Below are positions 23,316 through 36,012 of a stretch of DNA of 64,000 nt, piece after piece (the stretch's first letter is position 1; each line of letters opens with the position of its first letter). Source of the stretch: Gnetum montanum (taxonomy: Eukaryota > Streptophyta > Gnetopsida > Gnetales > Gnetaceae); assembly GCA_015680685.1 (NCBI GenBank), contig MNCI01034785.1, forward strand, positions 719,241-783,240. Direction: 5' to 3'. The position numbers and the translations under genes were made by a program. The notes below the pieces were generated by a model. It made no database searches. It was not told the DNA's origin and was given only the letters and a program-made list of their open reading frames with translations.

Positions 23316-24569
23316 TGGATTGTTGAACTTAGAAGGTGAGGGAAATGAATAAGTTTCCCAAATTAAACTTAAACAAACAAAGCACACCTACTGAATTTAA
23401 CATGGTTCCCCAACTTGGGTAGTCCACACTCATAGGGTGTATTGCAAGCACACCTCCAAACTTTGTTGCTCTCAAAATGTGATTGAAGGATTTACATCCT
23501 ATACAATCTTCAAGCCCTACCCCAGAGTGTTGTGTTATAGCACCAATTACTCAACCTGCAAAGTCTCATCAAGCTTGAAAATGTGGTTTCCATGCTTTCA
23601 CAACCCTTACAATCTTGAGCTCCACATCAGAGTGTTGTATTGTAGTAGCACCAACAATTCAATCCCATAAGACCTTGACAAGCTTAAGCAAGATGTCTTC
23701 TCGTAAGAAGTAGATCAATCCCATAGGGCAACAAGGAATAACAATTACAAGGGATACATGCAACTTAGTTTGCTGATGCTTATATGATTAAGTACAACAT
23801 ACTTTATAATGCCAAAATGATAATTCAATGAGGAGCAATAGATAATACAAATGATTATAAAATTCTTGTACAATGATTACAAATAAGCTTGTTTCCCAAT
23901 GTACATAAAGTCTTCTTATAGCTACCATGTTTCTAAATCCATCTTAGAACTTGTGCAATGACTAGCCAATGATCATTAATGATCATGGGAGATGTCTTCT
24001 TTGTTCCTGAGATGTCTCTTTTAATTTGCCTTTAATTTTGGAAAGACATCTTTTTGAAATCTTCATTCCTAGAAGACGTCTTTTTCTAATGGAAGACGCC
24101 TTTCTGAACTTGGTCTACATTCTGTAAAGAGTTCTTTTTGTGATAAGGATATCTTTTCCTAAAGAAATATGTTTGTTATTTCTTAAAGACATATTTTTTG
24201 GTGAAGCCTTCAATTCTACCAAGTCTCTTTTATTTCTTGAAGATGTCTTTGCTCACTTTCCTCATCCATTGAATTCATCGTTCCTTGTCCACAACCTTGA
24301 TCTTTTTCATGCTTTAATGATGATAACTTTGCTTTTATGGTATCTTGTCCTTGTCCACATTTTTTGAATGCTTGTTTGAAGACCATGTGGATGATCTTAT
24401 CCTTTGAGTTCTAAATAGTTTTTTCCTTATCCTCTATGTAGGCTTTAGGTCATCTTGGTTACCCATGTATGTAGTGCTACAAACATAATGACCATACAAT
24501 CATGCAAACAACCTTTGACTCCATTTTACTTAATGTTTTGACACACACAAAAACACACTGAAAGGTCCA
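23316..24569 (-). repeat. 3' LTR of C
   Basis: 1254 bases with TGGA/TCCA ends, direct repeat of 28239-29514, with the roughly 105-bp units at 23450-23690. Confidence 0.85.
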
Positions 24570-24571
24570 TA

Positions 24572-24586
24572 ATCTCCTCCTTTTTG
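24572..24586 (-). other. Polypurine tract of C
   Basis: The sense strand reads AAAAAGGAGGAGA directly before the 3' LTR start, a canonical position. Confidence 0.75.
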
Positions 24587-24589
24587 GTG

Positions 24590-26440
24590 ATGTTCAAAAC
24601 TACAAATATAACCATACTACTCTTCCCCTTTTTAAATAATAGTAAAAATGAGAAAGTACCCAAACTTGGTTAAAGAAGATATAAAAGAACAATAACTTTT
24701 CAATAATATATAAAACCAAGAAGCATGAAATAATTCCAAAAATTATAGGGAAGCAAGAAAATCAATTTAGGAGCACAAATTCAATAGCCCTACGGTCCAT
24801 GAAGAACTAATCTAAGCCTCTCAAGTGATATTCATATTTTAAGCTAGAAGTATAAGCCATGTCAATCAAGTATCCTGTCTCTAAACCAATTAGTATGCAT
24901 TTCATTGGGCAATCTATTTCTAATACCAAAATTTTTTAGTAAGTTGTATTACACCATTCTTTCATTTTTCAATTGTCACTATCCTCTGAAAACATTAGAA
25001 AAATTTTGGAAAAATATTATATGATAAGGATAGTATAGTAATACAACCTGTTAAACTAAAACTAACAATGCCAAACTTTTCAAACTATTCATAGGGTATT
25101 TCAATAAAAACCATGGAAATAGGATGATCATGGAATTGCTCAAAACATCAATTATTTGCTTTAGGATGTAGGTACTACTTGTTCCAACTTATGCTTGAAT
25201 ATCGAAATTGAGAACTACTCATTTCAATTTTAAAACAAAGAAGCTACAACTAATCCAAAAAGGACCATCAAAATCCAACTTTAAGGCTAGATGTAGATCA
25301 AGTACAAAAAAACACTCTATCCAATTGTATCATTAAAACTTGAATTTTTATACTTAACTAGAAATTTGAAAGCTATGAGAGAAACATGCATATTCTATTG
25401 TTTTTTCAAGGTAATGCAACTACCATCACCATGAATCATGCTGATAAGTGTACATTCATATGCCTTAAGGGATACAAGACATTGCAATTTTCAAATGGTA
25501 CTTCTTAAACTTCTTTACTAACATGATTAAGTAAAAAATTTAGTTAATAGACTTAAAAACTAAATAACAAAGATAAGGCATGTAGAAGTAGGTGGTTCAT
25601 CAATAGACAATTTCCACCTTATGCATGTTGCATTTCCTTGAACAAAAATAACATGTAGAGGCATGGAGCTACCTTATGTTAGAGTTAATTTTTGAGGATT
25701 CAATAAATTATCATTTGAACCAATAAACCCATAAGAGAAACCAATGTGTCATGACTCCACCTGAACTTAACTCTTAGGAAACATCATGAGGGAAAGTAGA
25801 TAAAAAGAAGGAAATTAAGATAAGTAAAAAAATAAGACAAATCAATGTCCAAGAATAGCTATGTAATTTTTAGCAAGATTTTAGATAGTGATCAAGTAAA
25901 ATACTTGCAAGACATCTTAATCAAGAGTTAGGTCTACTTTTACCTTGAATATTTTGCATGTCATGAATCTTTGCCCATTTAGGAATAACTTATTTAATGT
26001 TTGAGGTCTCTTATGACTCCCCTTACATTGATGATCTCAAAGATGATAATTGAAAATGAGAAATAGGCTCCCCCTACACATGTTCAGTTCTTCTTGGGCC
26101 TTAAGACCAAATGCAAGTCACAGAACAACACTATAACCATAGGTCAACTTTAAGCCCTATTTTGGAGATCAAGGTCTTCAATCAATATTGATAGAAATTT
26201 TAAGAGGCTTGTCTTATCTCATAATTAGTAAAAATTTCTCAAAAAAAATGAGCATAGAAATAGATCATCACAAGAAATTCAAATTATTGAATGCAAGAGA
26301 AGAATTCAAATAAGACTAAATATTTATAGAATCACTTTTATCAAACCCAAGGATAAATGTAAGAGATGATCTAAATAATTATTTTGATTTTTTTGATCTA
26401 GAAAAAAACACAATTAATTTTGGACTTCCAAATCATATTC
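24590..26440 (-). other. C region between gag and 3' LTR: no polymerase genes
   Basis: AT-rich sequence without long frames on either strand. Local similarity to B around 25900-26080 is the only structure I can point to. A copia pol would normally occupy about 3 kb here. Confidence 0.6.
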
Positions 26441-28181
26441 TGATTACCTGGCAAGCAAAGAGATGAAAACTTACCTTGCCTACCAGTGAGAAGAGAAGAT
26501 TAATGGAGTTTGAGATGAGGTCCCCTATCATGAAGCACCTCCTCATCTATAGGTTTTCTTTCATTAGATTTTGTATGTGATGTCTCTATTTTTTTATTTC
26601 CTTTATGATATAATCCTTGAGCACTTCTTGCATTAATTTCAGTACTCCACTTTTCTTCATTCTCTCTTATTGGCACTTGCTCAATTTCCTTACCAAAGCC
26701 TATTTTACAAGACCAATCATTAATCTTATTTTGATCATCATAGTTAAGAGTTTGCCTACAACCATAATTTTTACATATAAATGCAATATCATCATCATGA
26801 TCAAAATTATCAAACCTTACTATGCTTGAGCTTGAGCTTGAAATTTCAAATGTTACTTCCTTTGAATTATTTGGCTGATTTTTAAGATTCTCCTCTTCAT
26901 GAATCTTACTACAATCCTTGTTACAAGAGGTTAGTTGTTAAATCTTAAATTTTATGTCTAATATTTCTTATTTCACTTCATCATGAATAACATCTAGCTT
27001 AGAAAGTATTAATTTCTTTGCATTCCTAATCAAATGATGCAAAAGAAAAGTTTCTTCTCTAAATTCACTATACCTCTTGTCACACTTACCATTTTTTTCA
27101 ACCATATGTGAAGAAGGTTCATCTGTAAATGCCATGTAAATGAGATGTGAATCTTTGGAAAAATCACATGCTTCTTCTTCACTTTATTCACCATCATCCC
27201 AACTTGTATAGTAGTTGGTCTTTCCCAATTCCTCATCATTGGATCTATTATTTGACTGAACCTTTTTTCCATTTAGATCACTAGGACATTGGAAGGCCAA
27301 ATGATCTCTTCCTCTACAAATTCAACATCCTATAGAAGAAAATTCTAAGATAGAAGAATTTAAAAATTTCTACCTCTATCTCTTCCTTTGAAGAAATAAG
27401 GTCTTTTCTGAGATGACCCTTTGTTTCTTCTTATAAACAATTATTGTAGTTTCCTTGAGAGAAAAACAATCTCATCTTCATTGCCTTCATCATGCTCATT
27501 GACCTCCTTCTCATTGGAGGCATTCTTCAAGGTAATGGTTCTTTCTTGAATACCTCTATCACTCATAAGATTCATTTCATAGGCAATGAGAGCACTTTAA
27601 AGTTCATTGAATTTCAAAGTTGAAAAATCTTTCATTTCCTCCATGGTTGTGACCTTTGGTCTGAACTCCAGCCATAGAGTTCTAATCATTTTAATAATTA
27701 CATTAATTTTGGGAAAATCCTTTCCTATTTTTCTAATTTCTAAAACAATATTGTTAGCTCTAGAAAACTAATCTTTGATTTTCCCACCTTCTCTCATTTT
27801 GAGTTTATCATATTCACTTTGTAAAACTAATAATTTTGATTGCTTAACAATAGAAGTTCCTTCATAACTAGCTTCTAAAGTTTTTGAAATTTCTTTGGAC
27901 ATTTTACATCTTTCTAAACTATTAAATTTAGATTTATTCAAAGCACAATATAAACAATGTTTTACTTTTGAATCAAACATGAACTTATCCTTTTTTTTAG
28001 ACCATTCGTTTCAAGGCTTGATGATGTTAGTGGTGCCATTAACAGATCAAGCATAGCCTTCTAGAATTGACCTCCATACTTCAAAATCCATGGTTTTGAA
28101 CAATCCTTGCATCCCAACTTTCCAATAGGCAATGTTGAAGCCATTAAACATGGATGGCTTTATGTAGGATGTCCCCTCCAT
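26440..28181 (-). pseudogene. C gag-like protein (several stops)
   Basis: Start ATG at 28181-28179 (MEGTSY..). The minus-strand frame then shows the copia gag N-terminus, the UBN2 core (open piece 27768-27980, ending QSEYDKLKMREGGKIKD) and a knuckle at about 27290-27340 of the form C-x2-C-x4-H-x4-C, where the residue after the first Cys is now a stop. An acidic stretch follows at 27200-27000 (the EEEACDFSKDSHLIYMAF part), then a further readable section to about 26440 with FDHDDDIAF and a CKNYGC motif. The total of about 580 codons is long for a gag alone, but no protease motif is visible. Stops replace Trp or Arg codons, consistent with C-to-T decay. It would have formed the capsid; dead now. 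Confidence 0.75.
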
Positions 28182-28222
28182 TGTTCACTCTTGAAGTTGA
28201 TGATGACAAGAAAGAGTACTAG

Positions 28223-28234
28223 GATCTAATACCA
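28223..28234 (-). other. Primer-binding site of C
   Basis: The sense strand reads TGGTATTAGATC, four bases from the 5' LTR: the initiator-tRNA-Met site with two changes. Confidence 0.8.
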
Positions 28235-28238
28235 CCTA

Positions 28239-29514
28239 TGGATTATTGAACTTAAAAGGGGAGGGAGGATGAATAATTTCATCAAATTAAAACTTAAACA
28301 AAAAAATCACACACATCAAATTTATGTGGTTCCCCAACTTGGGTAGTCCACACTCAGAGGGTAGATTGCAAGCACACCTCCAAACTTTATTACTATCAAA
28401 ATGTGGTTGAAGGGTCCACACCCTATACAATCTTCAAGTCCCACTTAAAAGCATTGTACTAAAGCACCAATCACAACCCAAAAATGTCTCATCAAGCTTG
28501 GAAATGTGGTTTCTAGGCTTTCACAGCCTTTACAATCTTGAGCTTTGCACCGAAGTGTTGTACTATAGCACCAACAACTTATTCCTGTAGGATCCTGACA
28601 AGCTCAAGGAAGATGTCTTCCCAAAAGAAGCACATCAAACCTATAGGGAAAAAAGGAAGAACAATTACAAGGGATAAATGTGACTCAATTTTCTTATCCT
28701 TGTACATTTAGGTACAACAAACTTTACAATGAAAAAATGATAATATAATGAGGAGCAACAAAGAATACAATTGATTACAAAATGATTATAAAATGATTAC
28801 AAATAAGCTTACACATTTCCTAATGCACATCAAGTCTTCGTATAGCTACCCTATTTATAAATCCATCTTGGATCTTGTGCAACAACTAGCCAATGATCAT
28901 TAATCATCATGGGAGACACCTTCTTCATGCATGACTCATCTCTTTGAATTTTCCTTAAATTTTGGGAAAACATATTTATTTAGCCAAAGATGTCTTTCTA
29001 AAATCTTCATTATTTGAAGATGTATTTTTCTAATGAAAGACATATTTTTCAACTTGGTTTGCATTCTGTAAAGATGTCTTTCTATGATAAATATTTCTTC
29101 GCTTAAAGAAAGGCATCAGCTATTTCTTAGAGATGTGTTTCCTTGTGAAGCCTTCAATTTTGCCAAGCCATCTTCTATTTCTTGAAGACATCTTTATTCA
29201 CTTTCTTCATCCTTTGAATTCATCATTCCTTGTCTAGAACCTTGATCTTTCACATGCTTTAATGATGATAACTTTGCTTGTACAGTATTTGGTCCTTGTC
29301 CACATTCTTTTGATGCTTGTTTGAAGATCATATGGATGATTTTTTCCTTTGAGTTCTAAATACTTCATTCCTTGTCCTCTATGTAGGCTTTAGCTCATCT
29401 TGGTTACCCATGTACGTAGTGCTACAAACACAATAACCATACAACCATGAAAAAAACCTTTAACTCCATGTTACTTAATTTTTTGACACACACCAAAACA
29501 CACTAAAAGGTCCA
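28239..29514 (-). repeat. 5' LTR of C
   Basis: 1276 bases. It lies in arm 2 and pairs with A (16120-17398) in inverted orientation; the pair agrees better (about 90% by eye) than the two C LTRs do with each other. Confidence 0.88.
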
Positions 29515-29904
29515 TAAGAGATACCAAGGACATAGCCCACAAAGCCAAAGGCTATACTAAAATTACTTAAAGTAAAATAACACATACTATAAATAATATA
29601 ATTTAATAAAAATAATATTTTCTTATATAAAAATCTATCCATGCCATCACATGCCTATGCCATGTCTATACCATATCCTTTATGAAAGCCTACCAAAGTC
29701 ATCCACTAGGTTAGTGCATAATAGCTAAAAATACATAATTAAGTAATATATAGAAATTAAAATACATGATAATAAAATAAAATGATAAAAATATTACTAA
29801 CTAACAAGCATACTCAAAGAGCAACATAGCATCAAAGCATTAAGAAGTACAAAAAAATAAGAATAAGTATACTAAGACAATCATTCAAAAATATGGGTTG
29901 TTAC
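29515..29904 (-). mobile_element. Gypsy LTR fragment (arm 2), internally deleted
   Basis: Inverted copy of 14997-16119 lacking about 730 bases. The junction reads GGCTTTGTGGGCTATGTCC where arm 1 has GGCTTTGTGG, then 730 bases, then GGCTATGTCC. Short GGCT homology at both ends fits a deletion in arm 2. Confidence 0.8.
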
Positions 29905-30950
29905 ATGGGCTTTTCTCAAATTGGAGGCATTCCAAGAAAAAATCCATTAATTTAATATTGAAGATTAAAGTAATAGAGAAATAGAAGTGTTTTCCTCCAT
30001 ATAAGTATCTCATTATCTCATTTTAGTTATTTTATCTATTTCAATTGCATTCCATTATCTCATTATTTTATCAATTTCAATCTTGTTTCAATTTCATATC
30101 ATTTTTATTATTATTCAAGAGAAGAAAAAATAATAAGATATTATTCAATATTAATCTCCATTGTTTTTTTATTATTTATTCAAGTGATTATTATAGGTAT
30201 GAGAGAATTTCAAGTTGAATAAGTGGTTTCTTAGTCATCAAGATATCATTGTTGTTGAGAAGAGAAAGTTTTGCTAAAATTGTCTCCAACATTTGTTGTG
30301 GTGCTCAAGCCTCCAAAAGTTTAATCATTCTAGGCTATACTTTTTACTGCTAAATCAACATTAATATCCTTTATCCTTGCAACATAGTTTGTGCTCACTC
30401 ATATAAAATTTCATGGTTAATTTAGCATCTTCACATGGCCATGAGCTTACCACAACTCATGGGATACTTAGACATACACCACGATCTCACCATGGGTTAT
30501 GGTGTTGAAAAGATAAAAAAAAAGAAGCTAAAGTTTCTATCTATCATGACTTCACCATGAGTCATGATACTATAGCATGAGTTAACCATGATTCATAATA
30601 TTGACAAAATTGAAGAGAAGACCAAAGGTAGAAAGTTGTCAACTTTTGTAACAATCATGACTTGCCCATGATAGCATAATGACTTATAGTTAACATTCTA
30701 TAAGTTCTTTACAATTTTTAGTCTTTTTCCTCAAGAACTAGACACACCACAACTTGACCATGATGCATGATTCTTAATCATGACTACATCACAACCTATG
30801 ATCCAAAATATCATGAGTGAACCACCACTTGTGCTTACAATTATATTCATCATTCTAGCTAGATTTTGAAGATGAATCAAAAGTTTTAGAAAGGAAAAAG
30901 AATCTTATTCCACCTGTATCATCGACATTTTGTATTAAATATTATTATTG
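29905..30950 (+). mobile_element. D 5' LTR and CATGA-repeat region
   Basis: Begins TGGGCTTTTCTC directly after the gypsy LTR end. It resembles 57888-59290, so it is probably the D LTR (about 1 kb). The stretch 30420-30850 contains many short CATGACTCATGGT-type words in both orientations. A weak primer-site candidate (TGTATCATCGAC, about 30923) precedes the gag start. The LTR 3' limit is uncertain; an alternative is a 387-base LTR ending CCAACA at 30291 followed by a leader. Confidence 0.6.
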
Positions 30951-30956
30951 AGGTCC

Positions 30957-32943
30957 AAAGATGTCAAAAGAAGTTCCAAAATATTTTATCATCTTTGATG
31001 GAAAGAAGGATTTCAACTACTAAAGCATGCTAATGAAGAGCTTATTTGTGCACAATGAATGTCTAGAAGTGATGGAAGATGGCTTCAATAAGGTTGATAT
31101 CTTTCTCCTTACTTAAATTAAAGTGAGAAAGTAAAATAAAGATAAGGATAGTAATTTTTTAGTTAAGATGATCATGTGTATCTCTTTGAGTAAGAGCAGT
31201 AGGGCTAAGATAATCAAAAAAGGAGATGCCAAAGATTGTGAGGATGTACTTGTGGAAGAATACTATGAAACGATTAAGATGATGCAAGTTAAGTAATTGA
31301 AGATAACAACTAAATTCGATAGCTTTCACATAATAAGATATGTGTTCCTTTATTTTTTTGAGAGAATATATAATATTATTATGGACTTAGGTGCATTTGA
31401 AATTATTTATAGTTAGGAGTAAAGAGTCCTAAAAATTATCCATCCATGTCTTCTTCAACATTCTAAGCTCAAGCCTATCATTTTCATCCTTATTAGCATA
31501 AGAAATCTAGAAATCCTCACTATCAATGAGCTTGTTTTCCATACGAGAGTCCTTAATGAGTTGAAGTTCAAGGGAAACTAAAGAAAAACTTCTACTTCAA
31601 CCCTAAGAAGTAGATGAGGCAAAAAATAAGATAGAGGAAGATGTGAATAAAATAAGTCCTAAAGCCAACCACCATCCCAAGAAAATAAGTCCAAAAACAA
31701 CTTCTAAAAAATGATGAAGGGAATATACTTCCAAAGAGATGAAAGAGCAACATCTCAAGAAAAGAAAACGTATGAATAAAGTCAAAATCAAAGAAAAGGT
31801 AAGTGGTATTTCAATTAGAAAAATTATGAACATATTAGGAGCATTATCAATATAAGATGGGCTTGCCAAGCCTATTCATTAATGAAGATACTTTAAAAGT
31901 ATAAGATGATAATACTTTCATTACTAGAACATTACCCTTAAAAAGGGCAAGAAAGTTAATGGATTAGAAACTTTCTATTCAACCTTCATGCATTTCAAGA
32001 ATCTTACATCATACACATGGATTCTTAATAGTCGCTACTTCAACCACATGATGCTTAATCTATCCAAGTTTGTCAATATAAGGATACACAACTTTGGAAG
32101 CATAAGAGTTAAAGATGAAACATTTGTGCAAATTGAAGGAGTTGGATAATGCACCCTCACTCTTCACTCTTCATGATGGCCATGCCATTTAAGTAAGTGA
32201 TTTTTTTATGCATCTTTTTTTGTTTCATTACTTTTCATAGGATAAATTGTATCAAAGTATGTGAAAGTAGTTGTGATGGTATAGGTTTCATACTAAGCAA
32301 TCATAATAAATTTATTTTTTTTCACTTTAATACTAGAAAATCATATCTATTCTCTATCCATTATTAATATTTTTTAAAAAATTTTACTAGTCTATCCATT
32401 ATTCCTGCAAGGTTATGGCATAAAAGATTTGGGCATGCCAACTACCATTACATCCTTGACATGGTCCAATTTCAAGCAATAATTGAAGTGAAGTGTCCTT
32501 TTATTTCAAATGAAGAGTGTGAAGCATGTTTTATGAGAATCACAAGTCCTCCTCTCACAAAATGCACATGAAAAATAAGAAGAAACCATTGGAGATTTTG
32601 CATATGGACTTGGTGGATCCAATGTAATCAAATTCCATCACAAATGCAAGGTACTTCATCACGATTGTTGATGATGCATCTACAGATATTTATATTTATT
32701 TAGTATAGTGTAAAGATGAAGATTCTTCCTCTTTTAAATATTTCACAAATCTTGCAAAGAATTAATTGAATTTAAAAATTAAAGCCATTAGAAATTATAA
32801 GGAAGAAGTGTTTGTTAATGATGCATTTTATGAATTTTATAATTAAAATAGGATTGAGAAACAAATAACATGTGGCTACTTACCATGATCAAATGTATTT
32901 ATTGAAAATAAAAATGGAAATTTGAAAGATATGGAAGATTTCA
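30957..32943 (+). pseudogene. D gag, protease and first half of integrase (copia)
   Basis: Plus-strand polyprotein remnant. Gag from ATG at about 30958 (F-x-GKKDFNY, then EVMEDGF, the copia gag N-terminal pattern), continuing at 31160-31420. Protease region at about 32010-32150 (WILNSRYFNHMM; the catalytic Asp is Asn and the following Gly is Arg). GAG-pre-integrase at 32401-32600 (LWHKRFGHANYH, C-x2-C). Integrase core at 32590-32943 (LHMDLVDPM, YFITIVDDAS, then the degraded NG-x2-ER-like end). Stops and frameshifts are frequent. It is interrupted by the F LTR at 32944; the missing integrase end, RT and RNase H resume at 55860. A normal copia order, split by a 23-kb nested insertion. Confidence 0.88.
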
Positions 32944-33744
32944 TGTTAAGGCTATTAGAGTTTGAATTTACATTTCTTGGATAACTTTGATTATCCAAGG
33001 ATCTAAATTCATAAGAAAACTTAACATGTTATGTATTATCTTACAAAATTTGTAAATCTTAATGATATATATCATACTTTTTAATAGCTTTCTTGGAATT
33101 ATTTGCAGTCACCTCTAGACTTGCTTATACTTTGGCTAGTTCATTACAAACTTAGTTTATCTCATCCTTACGAGTGATTGTCTTAATTCTTTCAAATTTA
33201 CAAAATACTTCTTCATAAGTCTTTTTTTCTTAGCTATCATAATCTTTTGGATAACCTTATTTTCTTATTTTAGAAATTATACCTAGCTATGTATGACATA
33301 ACTTGAACATGCTCTTCCTCTTTAGGAAACTAGATCGTGTGGTATAGGGATTGTTTTTATCTCCTACAAAATTTGCTACTTAGTCTTGTGTCACTTCTTT
33401 AACCTTTTAGTTGTGGTTCTCAAAATTTTATTACAAACTCTGTGTTTTATAACATCTAGTTTCTTTGACTTATTAATACAACATAGTATGTATTATTTTT
33501 TGGTGTTCTTATCTTTATTGATTTATTAATTTTTTTTCAATTTCTCATACTTTCTTTCCACTTTCTCATTTTCCACTAATTCATAACTTGGATCTTGGTT
33601 GTTAATATTTTGTAGAAAAGTTGTGACTATTCCTAGGTTATGAATCACACTTTTTTATTTTGAATTATTTAAGAGTGGTTACAAGTGGTCTTAAGGAATT
33701 ATGAAACTAATAATTGTATATTAACTTAGAAGTATATTCTAGCA
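32944..33744 (-). repeat. 3' LTR of F
   Basis: 801 bases, start TGCTAGAATATAC on the minus strand at 33744, end TTAACA at 32944. Inverted duplicate of the split LTR at 2486-11989; direct-repeat partner 55065-55859. Confidence 0.85.
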
Positions 33745-34945
33745 CCCTTCTTCAATCATTAGTTTTTTAATATTGTTTGTTATTTCTTGTGAAGTTGATG
33801 AGTGAACATGAATGTTTATGAGTGTACAATACTCTATGATGGCCTATAATAAAGATTTATGTATTTTTAAGAATTGATGAACTTACTGCCCTTCACTCAT
33901 GAGTTCATAGAAAAAACAAATGATAAATAATACATAATGAACATAAGAACTAAAACTTTATTTATCATCAAGATAATAGTAAATTATGGAGTATTAATAT
34001 GAGGAATAGATAAGGTAGTCTCCATTTTAGCAATCAAAGAGGATGATGGTTTAAAGAATGATTCAGTGGCTTGAGCTTAAACTTCAACCAGAACAATAGC
34101 AGGGCAATATGAGTGTTTAGTAATATGTTCAATAACATTAATAATAACAATATAAGTTGATGGTTCTAAAGCATGTAGTGGTAAAACTTCTGGTTTTTTT
34201 GTTACATAGTAGACTTTAGTAGATCCATTTCTTTTTATAATAGTGTAAAATATTCTTAATATGTAGAACTTTATTTTTTTAGAACTTAACTTTAATTTAT
34301 ATTCTTGAGGAGACAAACTTATGATATGCATGCATTCCTTAGCTTCATAAATATTTTTTTGTAATTCTTGATGCTCATTGATAAGTTCCTAGTTGGTGTT
34401 ATGAAGATCATTCACCTCTTTCTTGAGCCAAGAATATTTATTCTTAACTTCATTGACCTATTAATACTTGTCCTTTCTCTTTGCAACTACTCCCATTGTA
34501 TTTATAGACTGAGCTTGCTTTTCTTATTCTTTATCTAGTAACTATAACTTAGGATTAATATATGTCTTGTGTTGTTCCACTAACTGAGAAAAATTCTAAA
34601 AACCTTTCTTTATCTTATTTATGTTTGGAGCAATGCATTTGAATATTCATTTTTTCTCAATAATCAACAATCTCATTACTGCACTTAAAATTTTGTAATC
34701 TTTGTAATCTTCAACATAAAGAAATTTTGCATAATGAACCATGAATTTTACATATAGATAGACTCCTACTCTTACAAGCTCATGATCATTCAGAATATTC
34801 TATTCTTTGGCATCCAATTAATACTTTACTTCTTTTTTGATTACAACATGTACATTCTTGCACCATTGCTCAACAAGTTCTTGTCAAAAATTTTTATTAT
34901 TATTCCACTTATAAGAGTAAGTAATTCTTATTTAAGGTAGATAAT
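33745..34945 (-). pseudogene. F 3' internal part (arm 2)
   Basis: Inverted copy of 1270-2485. The open piece 34077-34331 (84 codons, minus) begins inside the probable coiled-coil section and contains ISLSPQEYKLKLSSKK. Upstream in the same element, 34640-34840 reads as the frame seen at 1398-1604. The polypurine tract GAAGAAGGG is at 33745-33753. No family recognised. Confidence 0.55.
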
Positions 34946-35118
34946 TGTAACAACTGATATTTTAGCAAATGTTAATAACCTTTTACCTTGTTGAGGATGG
35001 TTAATAATATTAATATTAACTCTTATATGCATATTTCATTTCCGACCATCTGATAAATTTTTATTGCTCATGTTTACTAATTTTCACCATTATGCATGTT
35101 AATTACTTTTACCTATCA

Positions 35119-35123
35119 CTAGT
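35119..35123. repeat. Target-site duplication of composite H, left
   Basis: CTAGT, repeated exactly at 42179-42183. The empty site in the inverted arm (about 1093-1112) reads CTCACTAGTGATAGG with a single copy. Confidence 0.9.
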
Positions 35124-36012
35124 TGATGAAGCATCCAATGGACAACATCAACTAGGCCACGTCGACGAAGCCTCATCAACGTGACTACGTCAACATGACC
35201 TTGTTGACACATCTGTCCACATATTGACATGGCCTCGTCAATGTAGAGTTCATTTTCTACTATAAATATGCATGAACCTGCCACATTTAGTTATGTTATG
35301 TTCAATTTGTAGCAAAGCTCTTGCAGTTTTTTTCCATAGGAGTTAGACTATTTTCCCAAGTGCATGCCTGTAGTGTGATGCTTGTAATTGTATGGAACCT
35401 TTAGTCGAGTGTGACGTACTTAGACATGCACATGATCAACAATAAAGATTGAGATTACTCCATCATTGTAGCATTTACTTAGTTTTAATTGTTTAATTGT
35501 TATTGTTAATTATTGTTGTTATTTATTGTTTCCTTAGTTAATATTTCTTTACCATCATTTACTATTTCTATTGTTAAATGCAGAATGAGTATGACTTAAT
35601 CACGAGCATTCAAGTGTAACTACTTGGTATTGCAGTAGCGTACCTAGGCCATGTGCTTAGTAATCCTAGTGATAGCTATGCACGAGGTCTAAGATGTGTA
35701 TAGATAATTAAGAGGCAGATGCTCATCGCACTTAGGCTAGCTTAGACTCTCTTCATCCTTTCCCTCTTAGGTTAATCAAAGTTATTTTCCATTGCCTCTA
35801 GGAGTAGCATAGTGATAGGAAACACATCATACATCACTTTGGACTAAACCATACATGACAAAGCAAATACTAGTCTAGGTGGGAAGACAGTGAACTATAA
35901 TCAATGAATAACTATCTAGATACCACAACTAGCCAGTCTACAGAGTTCAACTGGATCATGTGTGAAATGCTTGTATTTGTATGGTTGAGTGTAGGGGTAC
36001 CTCGCCATCTGG
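35124..36012 (+). repeat. Inverted extra LTR of H
   Basis: About 889 bases, matching the reverse complement of 41287-42178 nearly end to end (only the last few bases, ATCA, not recognised). TATA-like TATAAATA at 35261-35268. It abuts the next LTR with no spacer. Confidence 0.88.

Larger units (their letters stand above)
23316..29514 (-). mobile_element. Copia C: gag-only Ty1/copia-type element
   Basis: Minus-strand element with both LTRs (28239-29514 as 5', 23316-24569 as 3'), a primer site (28223-28234), a gag-like frame (28181 to about 26440) and a polypurine tract by the 3' LTR. The internal region is only 3.67 kb, and I find no copia protease, integrase or reverse transcriptase in it, so it was non-autonomous. 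The LTRs differ at roughly 15% by eye, and its flanks do not match. Either it is very old or it was assembled by recombination between two copies. Its 5' end is duplicated in inverted form as copia A. Confidence 0.82.

Noticed and set aside
31603-31869. 88-codon hydrophobic minus frame in D
   Set aside because: It is antisense to the D gag; the apparent membrane-like composition is the complement of Lys/Glu-rich gag.
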